DNA from: DASZHJ01 sp035517495
Lineage (GTDB): Bacteria; Pseudomonadota; Alphaproteobacteria; ATCC43930; CGMCC-115725
Direction: 5' to 3'
Assembly (NCBI GenBank): GCA_035517495.1
Contig: DATIYT010000059.1
Location: 1-64,000, forward strand
DNA: 64,000 nt
Under the pieces are notes generated by a model. The model saw nothing but the letters and a program-made list of their open reading frames with translations. It made no database searches and was not told the origin of the DNA. The position numbers and the translations under genes were made by a program. Position 1 is the first letter of the stretch. Each line of letters begins with the position of its first letter. This document shows, one piece after another, positions 26,236 through 34,081 of the stretch.

Positions 26236-26469
26236 GTGCGATTATTAAATGTGACCGGAAACGAGTTCGAGAAAAGAATAAGAAAGCTCGGCCGCAAGCG
26301 CGGAGTAGTTGTCTCATTCGATTCCGGTCCAGGCAAAGGCAGCCACGGGCGGCTCTACTTCGGGAACCGGTTCACGACATTGAAAGATCGCCGCAAGGAA
26401 ATCGGTCCGGGTCTGCTTAAGGCCATGCTCGATCAACTTGGGTTGACAAGGGCCGATCTGGAGACCTGA
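26236..26469 (+). CDS. hicA: HicA-family toxin (mRNA interferase)
   Basis: 77 residues from a GTG at 26236; another GTG at 26251 would begin the protein at TGNEFEKRI, closer to typical HicA starts, and neither ATG nor a strong ribosome site decides between them. The fold is a double-stranded RNA-binding-like domain: EFEKRIRKLGRKRG, then KGSHGRLYFGNRFTTL, where the His of GSH is the catalytic residue. The end LLKAMLDQLGL matches HicA. The family cleaves mRNA during translation and is neutralised by HicB, which follows after 2 bp. The pair sits right behind rsmD and ahead of an unrelated methyltransferase. Confidence 0.82.
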   Translation: MRLLNVTGNEFEKRIRKLGRKRGVVVSFDSGPGKGSHGRLYFGNRFTTLKDRRKEIGPGLLKAMLDQLGLTRADLET

Positions 26470-26471
26470 TC

Positions 26472-26921
26472 ATGGCGTTTGGCTACCGCTACACACTTGA
26501 GCACCAGGATAACGGCTCGTGGCTGGTCCGTTTCCCTGGAATCCCGGAGGCGCTAACCGAAGGCAAAACCCAAGAGGAGGCCCGCGCCAACGCCATCGAT
26601 TGCGTGGTTGCAGCGCTTGAAGGTTATGTCAAGGCGGGAAAGCCGTTACCAAGGCACGGCGTTACCCACAGCCGACGCAATCGCGCTGTGCTCCCTTCGC
26701 TCGTCACGGCCAAACTCGCGGTCTACGAGACGATGCGGACTCGGGGTTGGTCTCGGGTCAAATTGGCGAAAGAGTTGGGTATGCCGGAGAACTCAGTGCG
26801 CCGGCTGCTGGACTTACGCCATAACTCGCATCTCTGGATCATCGATGAGGCGCTTGCCAAGATGAACGCCGAACTGCCCATCGATTTGCCAAAACCTGCC
26901 TCGCGCCACAAGGCCGCCTAA
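26472..26921 (+). CDS. hicB: HicB-family antitoxin with HTH domain
   Basis: 149 residues. The N-terminal ~70 residues are the HicB partial RNase H-like fold (YRYTLEHQDNGSWLVRFPGIPEALTEGKTQEEARANAIDCVVAALEGY). Residues ~95-135 hold a helix-turn-helix (AKLAVYETMRTRGWSRVKLAKELGMPENSVRRLLDL), which in this family binds the hicAB promoter for autorepression. The C-terminal tail is basic. The gene order toxin-antitoxin is the usual one for hicAB. Confidence 0.85.
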   Translation: MAFGYRYTLEHQDNGSWLVRFPGIPEALTEGKTQEEARANAIDCVVAALEGYVKAGKPLPRHGVTHSRRNRAVLPSLVTAKLAVYETMRTRGWSRVKLAKELGMPENSVRRLLDLRHNSHLWIIDEALAKMNAELPIDLPKPASRHKAA

Positions 26922-26964
26922 GCGTTGCAGGGCTGATTTTGGCCAAGTTGACGGAGGTTCCTTC

Positions 26965-27759
26965 ATGAGTGCGCGAATCTTGCCGGGTATAGACCGCGGA
27001 CAACCCATCGATTGGGGTTCTGCAAGCGCGGACTATGCGCAATACCGACCCGGCCCGCCTGATCAACTCTTTGCGGCGCTAGAGGCCTTCGGCATCGGAC
27101 TCCCGGGCCAGCGAATCCTCGACCTCGGCACCGGAACCGGCGTGGTAGCGCGCGCCTTGGCAAAGCGCGGCGCGATCGTTTCCGGCATCGATGTCTCCAG
27201 AGCGCAGATCGAAGAGGCGCAGCAGCTCGCCGCGCGCGACGGCTTGACCATCGATTTTCGTGTGGCGCCGGCGGAAGAACCGCCGTTCGGTGAGCGAACA
27301 TTCGAGGTGGCAACAGCGAACCAGTGCTTTCTCTATTTCGATCGGCAGCGCGTAATCGCCGAACTGCGCCGCGTGCTGACGCCGGGCGGACGCCTCGCCA
27401 TCAGCCACTTCAACTGGCTCCCACTCAGCGATCCCATTGCCGCGGCCAGCGAAGCGCTCGTCTTGCGTTTCAATCCGAATTGGCAGGCGGCGGGTTTCGA
27501 CGGAAACGTAGGGGCGACACCCGACTGGCTCCCCGCGGATGTGGCCGTCGAGGCTTTCCTTTGGTTCGACGCGGACGTGCCCTTCACCCGCGAGAGTTGG
27601 CGCGGGCGCATCCGAGCATCGCACGGTATAGGCGCGTCATTGTCCCTGACGGACGTGCACGCGTTCGACACGCAACACTCGGAATTGCTGGATCGGACTA
27701 CACCGCCAAGCTTCACCGTGAAACACCGGGTGGATGCGCGCGTTCTGCGGTTCCCCTAA
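26965..27759 (+). CDS. class I SAM-dependent methyltransferase (Methyltransf_11 type)
   Basis: 264 residues; GGAGG lies shortly before the ATG at 26965. Motif I is ILDLGTGTGVVARALAKRGA, followed by GIDVSRAQIEEAQ, VAPAEEPPFG, TANQCFLYFD and LRRVLTPGGRLAISHF, a complete Methyltransf_11 layout of the UbiE/COQ5-related kind. The C-terminal ~100 residues form a variable cap. The substrate is not evident. It follows hicB by 43 bp and converges on mutL with a 9-bp gap. Confidence 0.8.
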   Translation: MSARILPGIDRGQPIDWGSASADYAQYRPGPPDQLFAALEAFGIGLPGQRILDLGTGTGVVARALAKRGAIVSGIDVSRAQIEEAQQLAARDGLTIDFRVAPAEEPPFGERTFEVATANQCFLYFDRQRVIAELRRVLTPGGRLAISHFNWLPLSDPIAAASEALVLRFNPNWQAAGFDGNVGATPDWLPADVAVEAFLWFDADVPFTRESWRGRIRASHGIGASLSLTDVHAFDTQHSELLDRTTPPSFTVKHRVDARVLRFP

Positions 27760-27768
27760 AGACAGCGG

Positions 27769-29595
27769 TCACCGCCGCCCGAAAAGCTTCTCGATATCGG
27801 CGCGCTTCAGTTCCACATAGGTGGGACGGCCGTGGTTGCACTGGCCGCTGTGCGGCGTCGCCTCCATTTGCCGCAGTAGAGCGTTCATCTCGCTCTGGCT
27901 GAGGCGCCGCCCCGCGCGCACGCTGCCGTGGCAGGCGAGCGTGCCGCAGAATTCCTCCAGCCGTTCCTTGAGCGAGAAGGCGCCGCCCAGCTCCGCGAGT
28001 TCGTCGGCAAGATCGCGCACCAATCCCTGCACATCGATCCCGCCCAGCATCGCCGGCGTCTCGCGCACCGCGACCGCGCCGGGGCCGAAGGGCTCGAGCA
28101 CCAACCCCAATTCGGACAGCTCGCCCGCGCGCTCCGTCAGCCGCGCGACCGCGGTTTCCTCGAGCTCCACCACTTCCGGAATAAGCAAGAGCTGGCGCTG
28201 AACGCCATTTTCCGCCAACGCCTCCTTCATGCGCTCATAGACCAGCCGCTCATGGGCGGCGTGCTGATCAACGATGACGAGGCCGCTGTCGGTCTCGGCG
28301 ATGATGTAGGTCTCGTGCAGTTGCGCGCGCGCCGCACCCAGGGGGTAGCGCGTAGCGGTTTCCTCGGCGGCCGCGTCGGTAACGGCCTCCCCGGCACGCG
28401 CTTCCGGCCGCGCGAAACCCGCGCCACCATCGCGATCGAGCGGCGCTTGGAAATCGGCCGCCGCTTCCGCAAGGCCGCGCGGCGCCCGCGCGGGCATCGC
28501 ATAGTGAAACGACGGCGGCGGCGCATGCAGCGGGCGCAGTGCCGCCATGGCCGTATCCGCGACCGTGGTCGACGCGCGGTGCCCCGCGGCGTCGAGCGCA
28601 TGTCTCAGCGATCCCACTATGAGGCCGCGCACCAGTGCCGCGTCGCGAAATCGCACTTCCGCCTTGGCGGGGTGCACGTTGACGTCAACCTCGCCGGTCG
28701 GCAGCTCCAAAAACAGCACCACCATCGGATGGCGATCGCGCGCCAGAAAATCCTGGTAGGCGCCGCGCACCGCGCCCAGCAGCAGCTTGTCGCGGACCGG
28801 GCGGCTATTGACGAACAGATACTGGTCGCGGGCGGTCGCGCGGTTGAGGGTCGGAAGGCCGATCAATCCAGTGAGACGCACGCCCTCGCGCATGGCTTCC
28901 ACCGGCAGCGCGTTGTCGGCGAAGCTGCGTCCCAATACTTGCGCGAGCCGCTCGCGCCGTTGCGCCCAGGGTTCGACGCCGAGCGCGTGTCCTTGCGCCG
29001 GGAGCCGGCGCAGCACTCGGGCCTCATCGCCGATCACGGTGAAGTCGATCTCGGGATGCGCCATCGCCAAGCGCTCCACCACATCGATGGCCTGATCGCG
29101 CTCGGCGCGCGGGGTCTTTAGAAACTTGAGCCGCGCCGGCGTTGCGTAAAAAAGATCACGCACTTCCACTCGCGTGCCCACGGATTGAGCCGCCGGCTTG
29201 AGCGCACTCTTGCCGCCGCCTTCGACCGCAACCGACCAAGCCTCGCCCGCGCCGCGCCGGCGACTCGCGAGCGTGAGCCGGCTCACCGCACCGATCGACG
29301 GCAGCGCCTCGCCGCGGAACCCGAGCCAGCGAATGTCGAGCAGTTCGTCGTCCGGCAGCTTCGAGGTGCAGTGGCGTTCGACCGCAAGCGTCAATTCCTC
29401 GGCCGTCATGCCGATGCCGTCGTCACTCACCACGATCAGGCGCTGGCCACCCTCTTGTACCGTCACCTCGATGCGCTTGGCACCGGCATCGATCGCGTTC
29501 TCCACCAGCTCCTTTACCGCCGCCGCCGGGCGTTCGATCACTTCGCCGGCGGCGATGCGATTGACCAGGACGGGCGGGAGCTGGCGGAGCGTCAT
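27769..29595 (-). CDS. mutL: DNA mismatch repair protein MutL (endonuclease type)
   Basis: 608 residues. The N-terminal GHKL ATPase has ELVENAIDAGAK, VVSDDGIGM and IRWLGFRGEALPSIG; the transducer follows (LFVNSRPVRDKLL, VDVNVHPAKAEVRFRD). A linker of ~100 residues rich in Ala and Arg leads to the C-terminal dimerisation/endonuclease domain: DQHAAHERLVYE near residue 443 fits DQHA(X)2E(X)4E, and CHGSVRAG plus CNHGRPTYVEL are the other metal-site blocks. This points to a nicking MutL, as in bacteria lacking MutH. MutL couples MutS recognition to strand removal. Confidence 0.94.
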   Translation of the reverse strand: MTLRQLPPVLVNRIAAGEVIERPAAAVKELVENAIDAGAKRIEVTVQEGGQRLIVVSDDGIGMTAEELTLAVERHCTSKLPDDELLDIRWLGFRGEALPSIGAVSRLTLASRRRGAGEAWSVAVEGGGKSALKPAAQSVGTRVEVRDLFYATPARLKFLKTPRAERDQAIDVVERLAMAHPEIDFTVIGDEARVLRRLPAQGHALGVEPWAQRRERLAQVLGRSFADNALPVEAMREGVRLTGLIGLPTLNRATARDQYLFVNSRPVRDKLLLGAVRGAYQDFLARDRHPMVVLFLELPTGEVDVNVHPAKAEVRFRDAALVRGLIVGSLRHALDAAGHRASTTVADTAMAALRPLHAPPPSFHYAMPARAPRGLAEAAADFQAPLDRDGGAGFARPEARAGEAVTDAAAEETATRYPLGAARAQLHETYIIAETDSGLVIVDQHAAHERLVYERMKEALAENGVQRQLLLIPEVVELEETAVARLTERAGELSELGLVLEPFGPGAVAVRETPAMLGGIDVQGLVRDLADELAELGGAFSLKERLEEFCGTLACHGSVRAGRRLSQSEMNALLRQMEATPHSGQCNHGRPTYVELKRADIEKLFGRR

Positions 29596-29679
29596 GCGGA
29601 AGGGCGTTTCTGCGGCCGGTATTGCAAACAGTGTAAGTCCGAGACAAGGGCCAAATCCAGTTCCGCGCTCATGCGACGA

Positions 29680-30354
29680 TTAGGCCCGGCTTGTCGCCCA
29701 GATGACGGATTCAAAACCATAGAGCGCCCACGTGCCTCCCGTCCGCGATACTTCCCGGCGGAGTGCACTAATGGGCTCGTACAGCAGCCCGAAGAACGCG
29801 GGGAGGAACGGGCGATAGCGGCATGCGCTGAACTCGAATTCCATGTCCAGTGCGCGCAAATCTTCGACCACGGCATGCCACGACAGAAGATGCTGGTGCG
29901 TCGAGTCGTCGAAGAAATTCAAACACCCTCCCCGATGCGGGAAGCGTGCGCTTGCTTCACAGGGAAACGACAGATACATGCGCCCGCCGGGCTTGAGCAC
30001 CCCGACCATGGCTTTCAGTACCGCTCGATGATCATCGCAATGCTCGAGATTGTGGGAGCTGACCACTCCGTCGATGCTGCCGGAAAAGCGATTGATTTCC
30101 TCGACGAAGCCGCTCGGCGTGGTGATGTGATATTCGTCGGCCGCATCGATCGAAGCCGCTTCCTGACGATAGTCGGCGACATCGATGCCGATGTAATAGA
30201 GATCGCGTCTTATCCATCTGGAAAAGGCCGGGGATTCGTTGCCACAGCCAACGTCGAGAATGCGCCCACCGCGCGGCAAAGATCGGATGAAAGTCCCCTT
30301 ACCGTGATGGCTTTCGAGTAAGTGATGCTTCCTGAACAGCACTCGCCCATCCAC
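29680..30354 (-). CDS. class I SAM-dependent methyltransferase (Methyltransf_23 type)
   Basis: 224 residues from a GTG at 30354 with no obvious ribosome site; a GTG at 30342 is an alternative. Motif I reads RILDVGCGNESPAF, followed by YIGIDVADY, GVVSSHNLEHCDDHRAVLKAMVGVLKPGGRMYLSFP and THQHLLSW. These are typical of methyltransferases acting in glycan pathways (the SHNLEH and FPCEAS stretches). Base composition is more AT-rich than mutL beside it, and a gene-free 155-bp stretch separates it from pgi, which may indicate acquisition. Substrate unknown. Confidence 0.72.
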   Translation of the reverse strand: MDGRVLFRKHHLLESHHGKGTFIRSLPRGGRILDVGCGNESPAFSRWIRRDLYYIGIDVADYRQEAASIDAADEYHITTPSGFVEEINRFSGSIDGVVSSHNLEHCDDHRAVLKAMVGVLKPGGRMYLSFPCEASARFPHRGGCLNFFDDSTHQHLLSWHAVVEDLRALDMEFEFSACRYRPFLPAFFGLLYEPISALRREVSRTGGTWALYGFESVIWATSRA

Positions 30355-30509
30355 GGACGCAGTAGAATGGTTGACCTAAGCGGCTCGATACTTTGATTAT
30401 AGAATCCATCGATCCCGCTATTAAACGCGAATCGACAGAAAACGATCAGTCGACCGATCGCCAATACATGTGATCGATTGCCGTTTCTATCCAAGGCAGC
30501 AAAAACTAC

Positions 30510-31820
30510 CTAGGCGGGCGATTGCGCCCTTTCCTTCCCCATCGCGCCAAGGTGGCGGCGCGCCAGCACTTTTCCGTGCTCGACGGCGGGCTGGCCAAAG
30601 GGCGAAATTCCCAGGAGATCCGCCGCCATCAGTGTCTCCAGCAGGAAATGCATGAAGAGCGCGCCGAGGCTCTCCTCGTTGAGCGCCCGGAGCCGGATCA
30701 CGCGGGTCGGCCGGCCGCGCTGCATCAATGATTCGGCGGTCGCGACCTGCTCGGCTTCGAGGAGATCGCCCATGGTGCGTCCCGAGAGGTAAGCGAGGTC
30801 CGGGTCGGATGCCGTCAATTCCGACCCCACGCGCTCGCCGCGCCCGGTTTGGTCGAGCATCAGCAGGGTCAACACCTTGTCGGCGGGACCATCGAGATAG
30901 AGCTGGAGCTGGCTATGCTGGTCGACGGTGCCGAGAGCGCGCACGGGGGTCGTACCCTTGCCTTCCTTGCCGAGGCTCTCGGCCCAGAGTTGGCGGTACC
31001 AGAGCCCGAAGCTCGCGAGGCGATCGACGTAGGGCATCAGCACGCTGATCTTGAGTCCGCGGTGCTCGGCGAGCCCCATCACCACGGCGGCGCCCACCGC
31101 AACCGCGCTGTCTCGGGGATTTTCGGCGGCGAGCGTCTCGCGCAACACCACTTCGGCGCCGCGACGCGCCGCGACCGCGTCGAGCCCGGCGATCAGCGCC
31201 GGCAGCATCCCGGTATTGGTGAGCACCGAGAAACGGCCGCCGATCTCGGGATCGTGGTCGATACAGTGAATTGCTTCACGCTCGGCAAGGCGGCGCATCG
31301 GGTTTGCCGTCGGTTCGGTGACCACCACGCAGTGCCGCGCGAGCGCGTCGCGGCCGCACCGGTCGTTCAAGCGTTGCAGCAGGATCAAAAACTGCATCAG
31401 GGTTTCCGCGGTCCCGCCCGATTTCGAGATCGCGATCACCCCGGTATGCGCGAGGTCGAGGGCGCCAAGCAATTCCTCGAAAGTCGCAGGATCGATATTG
31501 TCCATGAAATGCATCCGAGGCGATGCGCCGCGCGCGGCGAGCGCGCAGAGGGTCTGCCCGCCCAGACTGGAGCCACCGGTGCCCAGCACGACCACGTCGG
31601 CAAAGCGCCGGAACTGGGTGGCGATCGGCCTGAGCGCTCTCAGATCATCGCGCAGCGCGGGGAGCGCCAGCAGTCGTTCACTGCCCTCGCGGTGCAATCG
31701 CCGGAGCTTGTCGAGCGAGGGGCGTAAGCGATGCAGAACCGCCGACAATTCGCCCGCGCCGAGGCCCACGGCACCCACCCGATCCAGCAGGCAGCCGGCG
31801 ACATCGTGGCGATAAAGCAT
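30510..31820 (-). CDS. pgi: glucose-6-phosphate isomerase
   Basis: 436 residues; GGAGG precedes the ATG at 31820. It interconverts glucose-6-phosphate and fructose-6-phosphate. The phosphosugar-binding blocks are present: VVLGTGGSSLGGQTL, AISKSGGTAETLMQF, RFSVLTNTGMLPALIAG and TVDQHSQLQLYLDGP. The protein is shorter than the ~550-residue E. coli enzyme, matching the compact bacterial form. It lies 66 bp downstream of a membrane protein gene on the same strand. Confidence 0.88.
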   Translation of the reverse strand: MLYRHDVAGCLLDRVGAVGLGAGELSAVLHRLRPSLDKLRRLHREGSERLLALPALRDDLRALRPIATQFRRFADVVVLGTGGSSLGGQTLCALAARGASPRMHFMDNIDPATFEELLGALDLAHTGVIAISKSGGTAETLMQFLILLQRLNDRCGRDALARHCVVVTEPTANPMRRLAEREAIHCIDHDPEIGGRFSVLTNTGMLPALIAGLDAVAARRGAEVVLRETLAAENPRDSAVAVGAAVVMGLAEHRGLKISVLMPYVDRLASFGLWYRQLWAESLGKEGKGTTPVRALGTVDQHSQLQLYLDGPADKVLTLLMLDQTGRGERVGSELTASDPDLAYLSGRTMGDLLEAEQVATAESLMQRGRPTRVIRLRALNEESLGALFMHFLLETLMAADLLGISPFGQPAVEHGKVLARRHLGAMGKERAQSPA

Positions 31821-31886
31821 GCGATCCCTCCAGAAAAGGTGTGCACGGATAACGCTGCTGTCGTCGGCGGAATTCCGGAGAGGCGT

Positions 31887-32816
31887 TCAGGATTCCTGCG
31901 GCCGCATGCGGCCATGCACACCCGCGACCACGATCCCCGCCAATTGCCGGATGCTGATCGCGTTGCGCGGGAACTCCAAGACGACGTGCAACAGACTTAA
32001 GAACAGCAAGACCCGGAATCCCAAGGCGTAATCGTAGAAGTAGAGCCCGGTCGCGGCGACGCCGAGCGCGCTCACGCCCACAAGCCGCCACGCCGGTACG
32101 TCTCGCCATCGGATCACGTCCGCCTTAATAAACCAATTAAGGTAGTGATAGGTGTAGACAAAGGAGAGCAATCCGGCGAAACGATGATCGAGCGGCCAGT
32201 CGGCCATCCCGACGACCTTGCCCAACGCAGGCGCAACAGACGCAAAATAGGGCCAACCTGCCCGATCCAATTCAAGCCATCGCACCGGCGCATCGGGCGG
32301 AAGCGCGAGGATGAGCGCGATCGAAGCGAGGTAAATCAAGACCAGCGCCGCCTGGCTCAAACTGCGCGCCCGGTGCGCGCCGACGATCATGAACACAAGC
32401 GTGAACAACGAGACATGAATGAGGGTCGGCAACAGCGCCGCTGTCACGGCGATGAAGAGGTCCTGGGTGAAGATCATCCAGGTCAGCACCGCCGCGGCAA
32501 TACCCACCAGCGCGCGTGTGCCCCAACTCATCCGTGCCGAAGCCAACGCGCCGAACAAGAGTCCCGACCAGATCAGCAAGCCCGAAGCTCGCCAGGTCGA
32601 GACGTTGACGGCGACGATTGCCACGAGCGCCAGCACCAATGCAAGCGGGCGCCAGGGCATGAAATAGCGACGCTCATGCAACCATGAAATCTCGGTGAGA
32701 TAGTGAACCGGCCCCAGCACGGCATACGAAAGCAGAAGCAATTCGAACGGCAGAACATAGGCGAGCAAAAGCGCCGCCACCATTAGGCTCAAGTGGATCA
32801 CATCGGCGCGCGGCAT
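31887..32816 (-). CDS. multi-pass membrane protein of unknown function, histidine-rich in membrane segments
   Basis: About 309 residues from the ATG at 32816; GTG 32873 and TTG 32879 would lengthen it. There are about nine or ten hydrophobic segments. Histidines recur in or next to them: GPVHYLTEISWLH, TLIHVSLF, GAHRAR, YTYHYLNWF and LLHVVLEFPRN. Such spacing is reminiscent of membrane metal enzymes such as Brp/Blh-type carotenoid oxygenases or fatty-acid hydroxylases, but I do not recognise the exact family and no signature is complete. It lies between bamF and pgi, all on the minus strand. A role in membrane lipid or pigment chemistry is only a guess. Confidence 0.55.
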   Translation of the reverse strand: MPRADVIHLSLMVAALLLAYVLPFELLLLSYAVLGPVHYLTEISWLHERRYFMPWRPLALVLALVAIVAVNVSTWRASGLLIWSGLLFGALASARMSWGTRALVGIAAAVLTWMIFTQDLFIAVTAALLPTLIHVSLFTLVFMIVGAHRARSLSQAALVLIYLASIALILALPPDAPVRWLELDRAGWPYFASVAPALGKVVGMADWPLDHRFAGLLSFVYTYHYLNWFIKADVIRWRDVPAWRLVGVSALGVAATGLYFYDYALGFRVLLFLSLLHVVLEFPRNAISIRQLAGIVVAGVHGRMRPQES

Positions 32817-32974
32817 CAACGATCTCGCCAGCCCTCTAGATAGAGACGAGACGATAGGGATTGGCGCATCCACGCGCAAGAGAGGCCGCGGAGAGTATTA
32901 CGCCCATGAGGCGATGGTCGCCGACGGCCATGATCCCAGCCGGCCGGTGTGCGGCATGGTGCGAGCGGGCCAGC

Positions 32975-33559
32975 TCAAAACATGTCGAGGATCGAGGTGC
33001 TCTTCTTGCGCTCGATGGTGGGCGGAGGTCCCGCCTGCTCGCTGGGAGCAACTGGTTGGCCCGCGGCCTGCGCCTGCTTGATCCGCTCCGATTCCTTGGT
33101 GGCATCGACCGGTTGATCTGATTTGAGCGGTGGCGTCGGACGCCAGAACAAGAGCTGATCGGCGAAGGTGCGCTCGTCGTCGGGCGCCACCTCGCGATCG
33201 TGATTGATCTCTTGACGGATATTGGGATCGGTAGTGCCGGCACCTGCGTCACGCAAAAAATCGGTCTCGCCGTTGCTGCGTGCGGCGGCGGCGGGCGGCA
33301 AAGTGCCCTGCGGCCCACCAGCGGCGTGGAACACGGCGCCGCGGGCGCGGTCCTCGGGCGTCACCTCCTGCGTCGGCGCAGCGCCCGGCTGCGGCGGTCG
33401 CATGGAAAAATCAGGCGGTACGGCCAGCGGAGCGCGCGCAACCACGGTAAATTCGTCGGGTATCGACTTATCGAGCCCAACGGCCTGGCGCAAATCCTGG
33501 CAGGCGCAGAGCGTCACGGCAGCGAGTGCCAGCGCGGGAATGGCAAGAGGCGTCTTCAC
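32975..33559 (-). CDS. bamF: DUF3035 lipoprotein, BamF-type beta-barrel assembly subunit
   Basis: 194 residues from a GTG at 33559. A signal peptide ends in a lipobox-like LCAC with the lipidated Cys at position 20. The DUF3035 signature follows: GLDKSIPDEFTVVARAPLAVPPDFSMRPP. The rest is Pro/Ala-rich and probably disordered. In alphaproteobacteria this family was found as an accessory BAM complex lipoprotein (BamF in Caulobacter) on the periplasmic face of the outer membrane. It sits 48 bp after lspA, whose product processes such lipoproteins; the gene pair is conserved in the class. Confidence 0.85.
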   Translation of the reverse strand: MKTPLAIPALALAAVTLCACQDLRQAVGLDKSIPDEFTVVARAPLAVPPDFSMRPPQPGAAPTQEVTPEDRARGAVFHAAGGPQGTLPPAAAARSNGETDFLRDAGAGTTDPNIRQEINHDREVAPDDERTFADQLLFWRPTPPLKSDQPVDATKESERIKQAQAAGQPVAPSEQAGPPPTIERKKSTSILDMF

Positions 33560-33607
33560 GGCCCGTCAGTCTCTATTCGGCTCACGTCCAATTCCATCCA
33601 AGGCCCT

Positions 33608-34081
33608 CTAATTATTATGTTTTGGCCGGGCAAGCAAGCTCTCCGTAAGCAGCAGAAGCACGCCGACGAAGACCGCGGAATCCGCGAGGTTGAACGCCCA
33701 GAAATGAATATCGCTCCAGTGAAAGTCGAGAAAATCCCGTACCGCGCCCCACCGCAGGCGATCGGTCAAATTGCCAAGCGCACCACCGCAAATCAGCCCG
33801 ATGCCGAGCGCCACCAGCGCGCTCTCGCTGCGCCACATCCAGACCTGCAACGCCACCACGATCGCGACGACCAGCGCCGAAAGCAGCAGCACACCCAGAG
33901 ATGACCCGCTGCGCAGCAGGCCGAAGCTCACTCCGGTATTCCAGGTCAAGACGAGGTTGAAGAAGGAGGTCAACTGATGCTGCCCGGGGACACCGGAAAA
34001 ATAGTCCGCGACCCACCCCTTGCTTAGCTGATCGGCGAGCAACACCAGGAGACTCACCGCCACACTCACGACACGGATCAC
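33608..34081 (-). CDS. lspA: signal peptidase II (lipoprotein signal peptidase)
   Basis: 157 residues from a GTG at 34081, which overlaps the ileS stop by four bases; the longer open frame upstream is ileS in another frame. Four membrane helices are visible. The catalytic Asp motifs are GGALGNLTDRLRWGAVRDFLDF and FNLADSAVFVGV, with VLTWNTGVSFGLL as the third family block. It cleaves prolipoproteins after lipidation in the inner membrane. Coupling to ileS is a widespread arrangement. Confidence 0.93.
   Translation of the reverse strand: MIRVVSVAVSLLVLLADQLSKGWVADYFSGVPGQHQLTSFFNLVLTWNTGVSFGLLRSGSSLGVLLLSALVVAIVVALQVWMWRSESALVALGIGLICGGALGNLTDRLRWGAVRDFLDFHWSDIHFWAFNLADSAVFVGVLLLLTESLLARPKHNN

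Noticed and set aside
27928..29121. 397-codon plus-strand frame opposite mutL
   Set aside because: It is antisense to a well-defined MutL and is only held open by GC bias.
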